NCBI RefSeq assembly: GCF_000003815.2
Contig: NC_049997.1
Location: forward strand, 16,020,153 to 16,084,152
DNA: 64,000 bases
DNA from: Branchiostoma floridae
Taxonomy: Eukaryota; Chordata; Leptocardii; Amphioxiformes; Branchiostomatidae
Direction of reading: 5' to 3'
The notes under the pieces were generated by a model. That model was not told the origin of the DNA. It worked only from the letters and a program-made list of their open reading frames with translations, and searched no databases. The stretch's first letter is position 1; each line of letters opens with the position of its first letter. A program made the translations under genes and the position numbers. Positions 33,446-43,773 of the stretch are shown here, one piece after another.

Positions 33446-34554
33446 TGCCAGTGATTCATTGGCAACCGTAGTATAGATGCCTTAGAAAGAGGGAGGAAGA
33501 CAAAGAAAGGAAGAAAAAATCAGGACAAATTAATCTTGAATAAGAGACGGTATTCATAATCAAGCCAACGTGCTCTAAGTTGTGCTAAATAACGACTGAG
33601 TCTGATCTAATATGATCATAAAATTTACACAAAAGTTGTTTTGGCTCAAAAGCCCACATGATACCAAAAGGATTTGAACGTTAAGGTTTTCTTTTATTAC
33701 TGACAAAATTAGGAAGGAAAGTTTCGACATTGGAGCGATAGGTCCGTCGAACGTGTACGTTCTTCGGACCTGCCTGATGAGTCATTAAGTGATGCTAGAC
33801 GCTGGCGGTCATAGAGGGCCTCTAGCGGATGGTGACGTATTGCAGTTATAAATGTTCTAATATCGTTTGACTCGTCATATGTGGACGATATTTTTCAAAT
33901 TGCTTAAAGAACAACTGTAATTTAAAAATACAGCAAAACATCTCCAGCAAAACAACGTTTTTTTTAATTCTATGTCAAACTAGATTTATGTTTCCTCATT
34001 AACCCTAAGGTACAGCAAAACATTTGTATGAGACCATAAATGCTCTTTCTTTAATAGACAATATTCTTGCAGTGTCGTTCACTGGATTTGACCTTGACAA
34101 GGTCTGAAGACAGGAACCTCTCTTTCTAAGGTCAGGGTTGAACATGTCCGAACAGTAGTGGTTCCTGTGTGTAAATGAGAGAAAATGACTGAATAACGAT
34201 TTGAACACTGACCTTGTTAGTCGGGTCCCTGAGTACTAATCGCTGTACCTAATCGTGCGACATTGCAACAAGTCTTTTAATTCAACTGGAAAATCTATAA
34301 GGCCCGACTCAGCGAACACGTAAGCTTTTGATAAGATACATTGACAAATAAAAAAAAGGTTCGTGAAAATCTCGTACCTTTTTGAAAAGTTTTTAATTTC
34401 GGAGAATTTCATATGCCTTTTTGTAAACACTTATTTTGTGAAGAAGTTGTGTGATGGGCTTCGAGACTTAACTAGTGTGTGAAAGATAACTTAGATATCC
34501 TCTCAAGACAAACCGAAAATAAAACATACACGTGAGGTAATACACAAATCTTAC

Positions 34555-37500
34555 CACGGCGTTGTCCATGTCCCTGGGACATGGGGGACTGGGTATGTCG
34601 AACACGGAGGGGTCCCTGATGCCTTCAGTGATGTTGGTAAACCCAAAAATGGTCACATACGAATCTGAAAAGGAGAGAAGTAGACAACATTGGTCCTATA
34701 AATGAGTCACCTGTCACGAATGCTTGAGTGTATACCTATGACGTGAATGTTAGTGTGGCATCAGCAACGGGCTGGGATGCTGGGGTCTGGTATCCAGGCT
34801 AAGGCCACAGCAAGTAAATTTTATAGATGACATCCTCTGCAGACTGCAAAATAATGAGATAGGGCAAAGAAAAGATAGCAATCTTTTAAAATAGACACCA
34901 TGAAAGTGGCGACAAAAATTGAAGTGACAAAATGTGGCATCACAACCAACAAGGCATTCATTCCTGTATTCAAGAAGTACACTAGTGTGGTAGACTGGTA
35001 TTACTAACCATGTTGGCAACTACACTTCTGGCTTCCATATTGGTGTCACTCGTGCAACTACTAGTATAGTATCCAGTAAGTTTCACTTCTACAGTCAAGG
35101 CTATCTCTCTAGTGTTGATGCTACATATAGAATACAACACGGTGTATTCCGTATCGCCCAAGGTATCAGCCCGACCGCGGGTCGGATCGCCCGAAGGCCG
35201 GAGGCCGGAGGGTGATCCGACCCGCGGGAGGGCTGAGACCGAGGGTGATGCGGAATACACCGTGTTATATTTTATTTATGTCATACCCACCTGAAAAAAC
35301 ACTGTTTTGATGCGAAATGCGCCAGAAGTTGAACAAATTTGTTGCCCTCGAAAAAAAAATTGTTGCAACAGTAATGTTCCAACGTCCGAATCAGGTATTC
35401 GAACTTTCGATGGCGCCGTACTCGGCCCACTCGAAACAGTTCGATTTATTCGAATGGAGCCCGTGTGATAACCCCGGGCCGTACGGAAAGTTACCAGCCG
35501 GTCCGGAACACCCGTATCGAACGTTTTCGCGTCACAGGTATGACATAAATACAATTATTAGGTTACAACACAACCTATATACCCATTTGGGTCTATCTGA
35601 ACATCCATGAAGAAGAAAGAAATCTTTTCTTTTTTTCTGAAATCAGGCAAAAATTAATGAGCGCGCGGATGTCATTCATAAAATTTACTTGCTGTGGCCT
35701 AAGTCCTCTTTGGTTGAGGAGTGGTCATTTGAACATTTTAATACAATAGAAAGTCCATTTACGCCCCCACCCTTCAAACAAGGTACTAACGGACAACTCT
35801 CACCATAGTACTGTGTCTGTGAAACAGGTAGACAGTCGGGCATGGTAAACTGCATATACCCGTTAAAGCCAGGAAGGAAATTGCCCAGGTCGTACTGTTC
35901 CACCACGAGTCCGTCCGGTCCACCCATCTCGAATGTTGCAATCGCGGTGGCGTTATCTGTCAAACATTATTGTCCCTGTAGTATAGGCAGCTTGGTGGTA
36001 CTAAAGCGATGACTAGTAAACTATGACGGTACTGCAGCCATCAAACTTTCTTTTGTTTACCCACAGTTCTTGTGTTAATTCCTTGCTCACAAAATTAAAG
36101 CTTAACAACAGAGAAACCTACTTCAATTCCGTTGGCATGGACAGCATGGAAGTCAATAGACAGTTCAAGGGCTGCACTACCGCCATGGTTTACTAGTCGG
36201 CGCTACAGTACCGCCAAGATGCTCAATACTTCAGGTAAAATCTGGGAATTCTAACAGCTCGCTGATTGACAGCGGTAGGTGCAACAACAACACACTAGGA
36301 AATTGTTTACTCGTACAAATTATGTCATCTACTAATAGTTTTTCCAGGACATGAATTACATTTGAATGCAAATCGTAAAAAAAAAACACGTTCGATACAA
36401 CTTTGATAATTCTTCTACAACATAATTGTGAAAGCTTCCATCTTGCTAATGTAATTGTACACACATCGGAGAATGTTGTAACTTTTGAATTGCGCATTGT
36501 GTGCATGCATGCATGTGCACATTTCTCACAATATGCCGCCATCTTGGACCCTATCTAAAGCTTCTGACGTCACCTACATTTGTGACGTCATCTACACATG
36601 TGACGTCATATACCCACACTAGACCAATAACATGAGTCCTACCTGGTCCCTGCATACGTACCTGGTATGCATCTCGGCATGGAATATGGCCAGGGATTGG
36701 TGTAGCATTGTCCTCCAGTAATCATGTACAATAGACCCTGCATGGAAAGAAAAATATTTAGACAACCCATGACATGCTTATCCTACATTTGAAATTAAAG
36801 AGATTCCCATATTCTATAATTTGCCAGTGCAGTTTTGGACATCGCCATTGTAAATGAATTTGAACGTGTGATGACTGATCCCCATAGCCTCTTCCATGCT
36901 CAACAGGTCGATGAAAATAGTAGACTTTGGCAAAATAGACAGATAGTATGAAAAAGAAGGAGTACAGTTTGCGACCAGCTAAGGCCTCTGGTGTGTTATC
37001 TGTCTATTAGGTAAATTTCTTTTATTCTACCGCCACGTGGAGCCGTGTAGAGGCCAAGCACACTTAAAACAAGGTAGCAACAAACATCTGCATGAACATC
37101 AACATCTAATATACCTTCATGCCCTAAATGTTTTTTTTCGCAAAACCTGTCACATTTCGTAATTGACAGGGACCATGAACATAGGCTAAATTGTGAATTT
37201 TAAATGGCCGCCATGTTACCAACCTTGCCGTAGTCTTGCACTTGTCTGCTGCCTGTTTCTGGATACACCAGAGCGATCTTCTTCCTGTCAAAGTCGTACG
37301 ACTCGATGGCGTAGCTTCCCGTGACCTCTATTGAACATGAGATGTAACCCGGTTTACCTTTGAGTGACCCTTAAGGTGGATTCACACATGCGTATATATT
37401 CAAGTCCGTTTGAGGTGCGTATGAAGCTCTTAGTCTCCACCAGGCTCCACAGGTCGCGGAAAAAATAGTACAAATTGGACAAACATAGATACATAACATG

Positions 37501-38095
37501 CCAGATGAGTTAGCTGACCGAGAAGTATGGTTAGCGACCCATCTAACTCGTTTGACATGTAACCTATTTACGTTTGTCCAATTTCTATTATTTTTCCAGT
37601 GACCTGTGGGGCCTGGTGGAGGTAAATACTCCCATGCGCGCCTCATACGGACTTAGATATTTACGCACGTGTGACCCCACCTTTACCGCTTTCTTTATGA
37701 CGTCAACTGGCGAAAAGCGGTCGATTTGAGCATTTCATGGGTGCGAACACAAGGGGCGAAGTACAGTCTCCTGTTTGACTGGTCTGTTGGTAACTGGAGC
37801 CCACTGTTACAAGCAAACAACAGATCAAACAAAGAAAACAAGAGCTATGTGACACTCACAAAATGTCACCATTGCTTGTTCAGAACACGAGATAGTAGAA
37901 TACGCTGCAGTACCAATGAAACCCATGGGGGGGGGGGGGCAAAATATAATCATGTCTAGCTTTTGTTACACCCTACCAGCACACCAAGTCTGAAACCAAT
38001 CCACTTAGCTGCTTTTTAGTTATATTGTTGACACACAAACACTAACACGAACACGTGCAGGCACACACGCACACGCACACGCACACACACACACA

Positions 38096-38135
<40 letters not shown>

Positions 38136-38466
38136 CACACGCGCGCACACGCACACACACACACACACACGCACACACACACACACAAACACACACACGC
38201 ACACACACACACAGGCGCGCGCGCACACACACACGCACACACACACACACACTCACACGCACGCACACACACACACATACTTACACACAAATGCTACTGA
38301 AGATTTAGCCTCCGTGGAAATTTCACGAAGATAACAAACTAAAGCCCACACAACTCACGGACTTTTCCCGCCACCGCTTTGGTTTCTTCTATGCCAACGA
38401 AGCTCTCCCACTGCGCGGGTGTACAACACTGTTCTCCTTGTACCACGGACACAGCCAGCAACAGTG
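34555..38466 (-). CDS. Ependymin-related secreted protein (five exons found, both ends missing)
   Basis: Minus-strand exons: 38359-38466, 37224-37327, 36662-36737, 35804-35956 and 34555-34664, all with GT/AG borders and matching phases (1, 0, 1, 1, 0). The first carries the end of a signal peptide ([10 protein letters not shown]) and [11 protein letters not shown], the Cys-Pro-Trp start typical of ependymins. The second has the [17 protein letters not shown] strand pattern. The third has [16 protein letters not shown] and CIP. The fourth has a possible N-glycosylation site (NAT) and [14 protein letters not shown]. The fifth has TIFGFTNIT and [12 protein letters not shown], the usual C-terminal cysteine region. 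This is about 183 residues, close to full length. The ATG exon, which must end in phase 1, and a probable tiny last exon were not found. Ependymins are secreted glycoproteins with a lipid-binding-like fold. Its introns hold several MITEs. Confidence 0.92.
34803..35699. mobile_element. Harbinger-like MITE, GGCCACAGC family, with a nested insertion
   Basis: GGCCACAGCAAGTAAATTTT and its inverse AAAATTTACTTGCTGTGGCC bound the element, and TAA flanks both sides (34800-34802, 35700-35702). The second copy at 51404-51945 lacks the stretch corresponding to 35125-35552, showing a later insertion here. It sits in the ependymin-related gene intron between exons 4 and 5. Confidence 0.88.
35125..35552. 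mobile_element. Composite palindromic element nested in the GGCCACAGC MITE, copy 1
   Basis: The left part is a hairpin: AACACGGTGTATTCCG inverted as CGGAATACACCGTGTT about 100 bases on, with GC-rich GATCCGACCCGCGG/CCGCGGGTCGGATC inside. The right part is bounded by TTTATGTCATACC and GGTATGACATAAA. It matches 17168-17570. Confidence 0.85.
36231..36542 (-). CDS. Doubtful 103-aa intronic ORF behind a CRE/YY1 cluster
   Basis: The minus frame starts [16 protein letters not shown] at an ATG inside CCAAGATGGCGGC, a YY1-type site, 23 bases from three CREs. The product has a few cysteines near its start and a hydrophobic middle, but no recognised domain. It lies within the intron between exons 3 and 4 of the ependymin-related gene, on the same strand. 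Listed because of its promoter-like context, not its composition. Confidence 0.2.
   Translation of the reverse strand: MAAYCEKCAHACMHTMRNSKVTTFSDVCTITLARWKLSQLCCRRIIKVVSNVFFFYDLHSNVIHVLEKLLVDDIICTSKQFPSVLLLHLPLSISELLEFPDFT
36565..36608. promoter_or_regulatory. Three perfect CRE palindromes at 18-bp spacing
   Basis: TGACGTCA occurs at 36565-36572, 36583-36590 and 36601-36608. The intervening 10 bases are similar (CCTACATTTG, TCTACACATG). CREB/ATF factors bind this palindrome. The cluster is intronic, 54 bases past the donor of ependymin exon 3. Confidence 0.75.
36885..37055. mobile_element. Hairpin MITE, AGCCTCTNCC family
   Basis: TAGCCTCTTCCATGCTC at the left pairs with GAGCCGTGTAGAGGCC at the right; internal arms AAAATAGACAGATA and TATCTGTCTATTA also pair. 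Lies between ependymin exons 2 and 3. Confidence 0.7.
37373..37683. mobile_element. Foldback element (TTCACACGTGCG family) with a nested hairpin MITE
   Basis: The outer arm AAGGTGGATTCACACATGCG, continuing through AAGTCCGTTTGAGG, is the inverse of the right arm ending GCACGTGTGACCCCACCTT. Inside, 37431-37622 is a second palindrome with ends GTCTCCACCAGGCTCCAC and GTGGGGCCTGGTGGAG. It begins 45 bases upstream of the ependymin exon 2 acceptor. Confidence 0.85.
38040..38290. repeat. (CA)n array with CG steps
   Basis: CA repeats interrupted by GCGCGCGC near 38215-38222, in the intron after ependymin exon 1. Frames here are artefacts. Confidence 0.95.
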
Positions 38467-38878
38467 CTTGGTGAAAAGAAAGAAGTGAAAGACATGGTTA
38501 CAAAGTTATACGTGTACGAGGGGCGATCAATAAGTCCCCAGCCTGACCCAGAAATGATAAAGCACAGATTTCGAAGCAAGTATGAAATCTTTTATGAATG
38601 TGTACCAAATCCAAATTATTGTGACCATTGCTTTGCAGGCGACACAAAGTAACTGTAGGTAAGAGAGAAAAAAAAAACATTGACGATCATTGACAATTGA
38701 GCTTTGACCTGAGTTGTGCGGTGGGGAAATGAAAAAGGGAATTTACGATAAAGCGCCTTTTCTCCAAATTTTGGTTCAAATCTGGAGAATTTTGCAATTG
38801 GGTTACTTCTTAAGGTAGGGTCTAAGCTTTTCCCATTGTGGTCAAAATGTGTGCAGTACTAGTAGTTGACACACATAT

Positions 38879-39029
38879 TAGCCTGGAATCCAGCCGTGTT
38901 NNNNNNNNNNNNNNNNNNNNNNNNNNNNNNNNNNNNNNNNNNNNNNNNNNNNNNNNNNNNNNNNNNNNNNNNNNNNNNNNNNNNNNNNNNNNNNNNNNNN
39001 AAAGCACAACACGGCTGGATTCCAGGCTA
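38879..39029. mobile_element. Hairpin MITE interrupted by an assembly gap
   Basis: TAGCCTGGAATCCAGCCGTG before and CACGGCTGGATTCCAGGCTA after the Ns are exact inverses, matching the family of 19421-19520. Ns occupy 38901-39000 (exactly 100), so the loop is missing from the assembly. Confidence 0.9.
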
Positions 39030-40440
39030 CACGTACACATATATACGCGTAAGTATAAATTGAGTTGTTAGGTCCTGCGGATGGATATTAAAGAAAACTG
39101 TGGGTTGTTTTTTTTTAGTTTAAGCCGGTAGACCGTGCTTTTGAATGGTCATAAAGAAGATCTAGAGAATATAACTTTCTGGTGGGGAAGAATGTTAAGA
39201 CTGAATTTGGGGTTAGTAGTTTTAGTCAAAGACTTATTTTAGTGCATTTGAACATGGTTTCTCGTATAACAAGTTCGAAATATGGTCTCTGACCCGTATA
39301 CTGTTAACACTGTACACAAACCAAATAGGGTTATCTTTACGCTGTGTATATATAACGGGGCCGCGCTAAGACGGTCCCCGTCGTAAGACGGCACGGATTT
39401 TTTGCTGATCTTATCGTCCATAAGTACACCGTGTTTGTTACCACTGACTATGCTGATTACAAAGGTAAATAAACCAAGTCCATGCACACAACTTTAATTT
39501 GCATTCCAAGTATACTTTAACATAGTTACTTCATGTTTTTTTAAAAACAGAATTCTAACAGTAAATTGTTGACAGTGCTGAATCACTGCAGTCACCGGCC
39601 TCTGCGTATTGGCGGCTCGTGTCGCTAACTATACGAACTCTTCCAAGCAGTCACACAACTGCCATGATACACATAAATAAAGCTCCATAAAACACTATGA
39701 ATGTCTTGAAATGTTTGTTGAGTAGAAAAGCAACCAAAAGGAAGCGACATAAACATTGCCACCATTGTACTCCTAAGGGAGTGTGGCCGTGAAGGGACTA
39801 GAGAACGCTCCAAAGATTTATTTGACTGTAACAAATGATTCGTGCTGTCTATGAAAATAAGGTTTGATATAGAGATGTAGATGATATTTTCATATAATCA
39901 GACAGAGTTTTGTTGATGTTGGCGGTGTCGTTTTTTCGTAATGGTGTTTTTAGTCGGGCATTCACAATCAGTGCATTTAGCCCATTGCCCGTAAAAACAT
40001 CAGCTGGATTGTTCTAGGTACAGCCTTCCTCATGTGAGACAATAAGTACATACAGTCACGATTTTACTGTCAAAAGAAAGCTAAAATATCATGCTATTAA
40101 TTTTTTTCTGTGTACTTAAATTTACCACTTACTTCTGAAGAGAGCAAAATGTAAAAAAAGCGTACCAAGTTTGGCACACTGTCCAGCGTAGCACAAAATT
40201 GGAAGGTTACATACACGAAATTGTCTCACAGTGTTTGCCGCTTGTAACACGCAGCGCGAAAGGTTCATGATTCACATGAATGCATTTCTTATTCAAGTAT
40301 GTTGTTCAAGTCTATGTGTAAAAAAATTCAGTCATCAAAATTTGACCACTCTCAGGCAACTAGCGATGGAGCGCCATGAGTTTGAGCGCAAGAACAAGCG
40401 TACCGTGTTGGGGCACCCCCCGTTACATTACAAAGTAACT
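39030..40440. other. Intergenic, no gene seen
   Basis: No frame with splice or family support. The missing first exon of the ependymin-related gene would be expected in or near this region, but no ATG-signal exon ending in phase 1 was found. Confidence 0.45.
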
Positions 40441-40442
40441 GT

Positions 40443-41095
40443 AAAGGGTGGTTCACACGTGCGTATATAGTCAAGGCCGTATGAGGTACTAGGTCCGTAT
40501 GAAAGTTGACCATGCGGGAGTCATATGCTCCACTGCAGCCCAAAGTCAAGTCAAAGTCCTTCCCGCGCCTAATGGCGCATAGGGCGGCACCCATCTCCGT
40601 TTCAGTAGCCCTGGGCCACACAACTTTTTGCAATCACTGCAGCAGGGGGCTAGTCCACTGGTATTGGTGTGTACCCAACTTCCATACTCTTTACCGAATG
40701 CTGAGTGCTAAACAGAGCTCGAGAAAGTAGCATGTACCATTTTAAAGTCTTTGGTATGACTCGGCCGTGGATCGAACTCACGACCTACCAAATGCAAGGC
40801 GAGCACTCTACCCACTCAGCCATTGCAACGGTCTGTTTTACTGCAGCTGGACACTTTAAAAATAATAGAAATTGGACAAATATAGACAGATAACATGTCC
40901 GAGAAGTTAGCTGTCCGAGGAGCTGGTACTGTGGTTTGCGACCAGCTAACTCGTTTGGTATGTTATCTATCTATCTATATTTGTCAAATTTCAATTATTT
41001 CTTTTAGCAATTTGTGAAGCCTGATAGAGGCTTAGACTTTCATACGGACCTCATACGGACGAATCTGTACATGTACGCACGTGTGAACCTACCTT
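40443..41095. mobile_element. Foldback element (TTCACACGTGCG family) with SINE and hairpin MITE inside
   Basis: The left arm GGGTGGTTCACACGTGCGTA is inverted at the right end as GTACGCACGTGTGAACCTACC. The interior carries a SINE (about 40600-40840) and a hairpin MITE (about 40853-41034; ATAGACAGATAACATG and its inverse). Confidence 0.8.
40600..40840 (-). repeat. tRNA-derived SINE, minus strand
   Basis: On the minus strand the head reads CAATGGCTGAGTGGGTAGAG (box A) and GGTCGTGAGTTCGATCC (box B). The body contains CTAGCCCCCTGCTGCAGTGA. Decayed copies lie at 44110-44310 and probably 47035-47135 and 57105-57200. Confidence 0.75.
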
Positions 41096-41117
41096 GAGCT
41101 AAGGGCTCAACCAGCCA

Positions 41118-41414
41118 TACGTGCAATTTGTCCTTACGTTTTTTGGGGGAGGCCACGTCCGCCACGTATTTCTGAAAACTTTGAGGCTGTACAGGCAGGC
41201 GTGTCGCCCGTACTGGCACTTACGGGGGGCGAATCCGCAGCCCGATGGCACACAGAGTTTTGCCTGCACGTAAAGTTCTACGGCACGTCTGCGAGCTGCA
41301 AAATCCGTCGGATTCCCTGCGAGTTCGTACGGAGGCGGTACTTACCACTTATGGTTCCCAAAAGATTGCCCATATTTGGCGCCACGTACGGCGGGTTTTG
41401 TCCTTAGCTTTAGG
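41118..41414. repeat. Dispersed repeat, copy 2 of a pair
   Basis: Longer version of 1105-1392, sharing AATCCGTCGGATTC and GTACTTACCACTTA. It abuts the foldback element that ends at 41095. Confidence 0.75.
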
Positions 41415-41655
41415 ACTTACCGACTGCGATGAACTTCAGCATTTTTCGAAAGGAGAAATCCAATATGGCGTCAGGCAAAGATGTTCAGTGGTATGAACCC
41501 ACGTAAAAACTCGTCTGCTTTTTAAAGGATCAGGCAACGACCTACTGGACTTTCACCTTATGACGTCAATACCATTTGCCCTCTAGAAGATAACCACTAA
41601 GCAGCCACATGAAAACTGCATCTGTGCATTTTATAAGCATTGTGACGTCACACTA

Positions 41656-42254
41656 GGCCATGTTGATTTGGTTATATGGATAACATTCGCTAGGAACCCA
41701 AAAGCTGATACGAACGTGAGATTCATAAAAAAAGTTGCAATTGCCTTAACTATTAAGTCTAAGTGGTCAGGAATATACGGGATGGGTACCGATACATTTT
41801 TTTTCTTGTTAGACCGGACTGGAAACCGGACCTGAAAAAATTCAGTGCACCAGATGTTGGACCGATTAGAAATGAACAGATGATACCGGCACTACTGCGG
41901 CAGGCTTATTGGTCCAAGAAATTTGAAACTACACGATGTAGAGGGGAGTTGCAAGTCATTTTTATCAAGTTTCTGTAGTCAAACTTGGTCTAACTTAATA
42001 AAGGTAGTTATAACTTATAATTATCGTCGATAGTCTGACCAAATGATTGTCTTCATTTTGTTCTTTCACATTTCTTTTTTGACCTTGGAATTGTCTATGG
42101 AATTTAATGACATTAGTATCCAAATTTTTTTTTTATTTTCTTGCAGCCTACCTTATAATTAGCTCATTTTACAGCTGATTTGTGTTTTTTTTTTAAACGG
42201 TCGAAAAATAAAACCGTATGCGGATGTTATCCATATAATCAAATCAACATGGCC
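41656..42254. mobile_element. MITE, GATGACATC family, copy D3
   Basis: GGCCATGTTGATTTGGTTAT then ATGGATAACAT at the left is the inverse of ATGTTATCCATATAATCAAA then TCAACATGGCC. A relic of the hAT-like MITE (GGTACCGATAC, CCGGACTGGAAACCGGACC) lies inside from 41776. Flanks CTA/TTA are nearly a 3-bp duplication. Confidence 0.78.
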
Positions 42255-43770
42255 TTAATACCAGTAATGTTTGAATAAACCTTTGTTATCAGAAACGCTA
42301 GCGTTGCAAATCACAGTGTTTGCTGAGCTTGAAGGTCGGCACGCGATATAGAAACATTCTAGCGGTCATTATCACTATGTGCCCTTTGTGATAGGGCAAT
42401 GACCCTAATTGACGCAGGCGCAGAAGTATTTTAGCCTATTTTCCACTTTTAGCAGGAAAATGTAAGTAACATTTCATATTGGTGAGAAAGTGTAGGTTGC
42501 AGATGTTCAGATTTGGCCAAAAAACTAGGTTTTGATCCATCTTTTTGGCCTGTGCTGACCCCTAATTTGAAGTGCTCAATTGAAGAATTGAACGGTGGAA
42601 TATATTGCGCTGGTCAGCAAGTTTAAAAATTAGACTTTTGGACACTTGAGATAGCGGGCTGCTGTGTGGGGTGAGTTCTTATGACCTGGAATGTTCACGG
42701 ATGAGATTATGACACCCTGATACAGATTTCCATAAGTGTTAACTGCTCTGATAGCAAAACAACTACAGGAATTTACATATAGTTGAATAATGAGTCCATA
42801 GTGAGGAGGTTCGACGCCTCTAAATTTATAGAAGGGCGCACAACCAATTTACAAGCAATTTGATGTATTGAACTTCAGGATATGATCAACGAAATATCAG
42901 AAAATGGGGAATAGATTTGTCGGTTCGCCTTTGAATAAGATGGAATTTTACCTGGCCCCCCAGCGGAAGTCAGAAAACTACAGCCGACACACAGGCAGTG
43001 CTCGGTATTGTAGTACCAAGGCACTGATAATGAAAAGCTGAAAAAAACATCGTACTCCATGTAAAATTGTACAGTAAACTGATGTACTCCTGTATGTACC
43101 ATTCAGCAAAGTTTCAACCTCGCATTTGCACAAAAAAGCATAACTACCGGCCTTTGTGGTGCACTACTTTGTGCCTGGACTACTTTTCAGGACGGAGGTT
43201 GCGGATGACTATTGTGTTATGCCAAAGGTAGTAGTAGTAGGCTCTCCAAAAGCATCTCAGTAACTTAATAGCGCTTCTAGCAGTTCTTCCACTGGCCGAG
43301 GCCCTAAAGAAAACGATTCCCATTCTCTTCAAGTTAGGAAAGTATGCAAGTGAGAGAGCGATTAAGAGAAAGATCAGTAAGTCACATATTCACAAACACA
43401 CACACACGCACACACATACACAAAAGTGCATACAATACACAGACACGTACGCACATAGTGCCACATACACAATATGCACACGGAGGTGTAAGGGACAATC
43501 CAAATAATATAATGTACTCTTTGACTCATAAAGTCAGTTGCCATCTAATAAGACAATCGTGAAACAGTCAATCATAAAAATCCTATTGTGATATATATAG
43601 TTGTGTGCGTTCATGTTTTCTTAGCTTTAACTGATTACTGAAGAGTGATTGACTTTCACTTTATTCAGCTTACGACAAGAACAACACATAAGAGTAATTG
43701 AAATTGCTCTTAATCTGTTATAATTTACGTTAAAAGTGCTGATCAATGTTTATATCGGACTCTTCACGAC
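42255..43770. other. Intergenic downstream of Ly6-D, no gene seen
   Basis: No supported gene. Short CA-rich sequence at 43395-43490. Confidence 0.45.
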
Positions 43771-43773
43771 ATT

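Noticed and set aside
39239-39487. Possible first exon of the ependymin-related gene (hydrophobic frame with phase-1 donor)
   Set aside because: The apparent start is GTG and an in-frame stop lies just upstream; no ATG is available.
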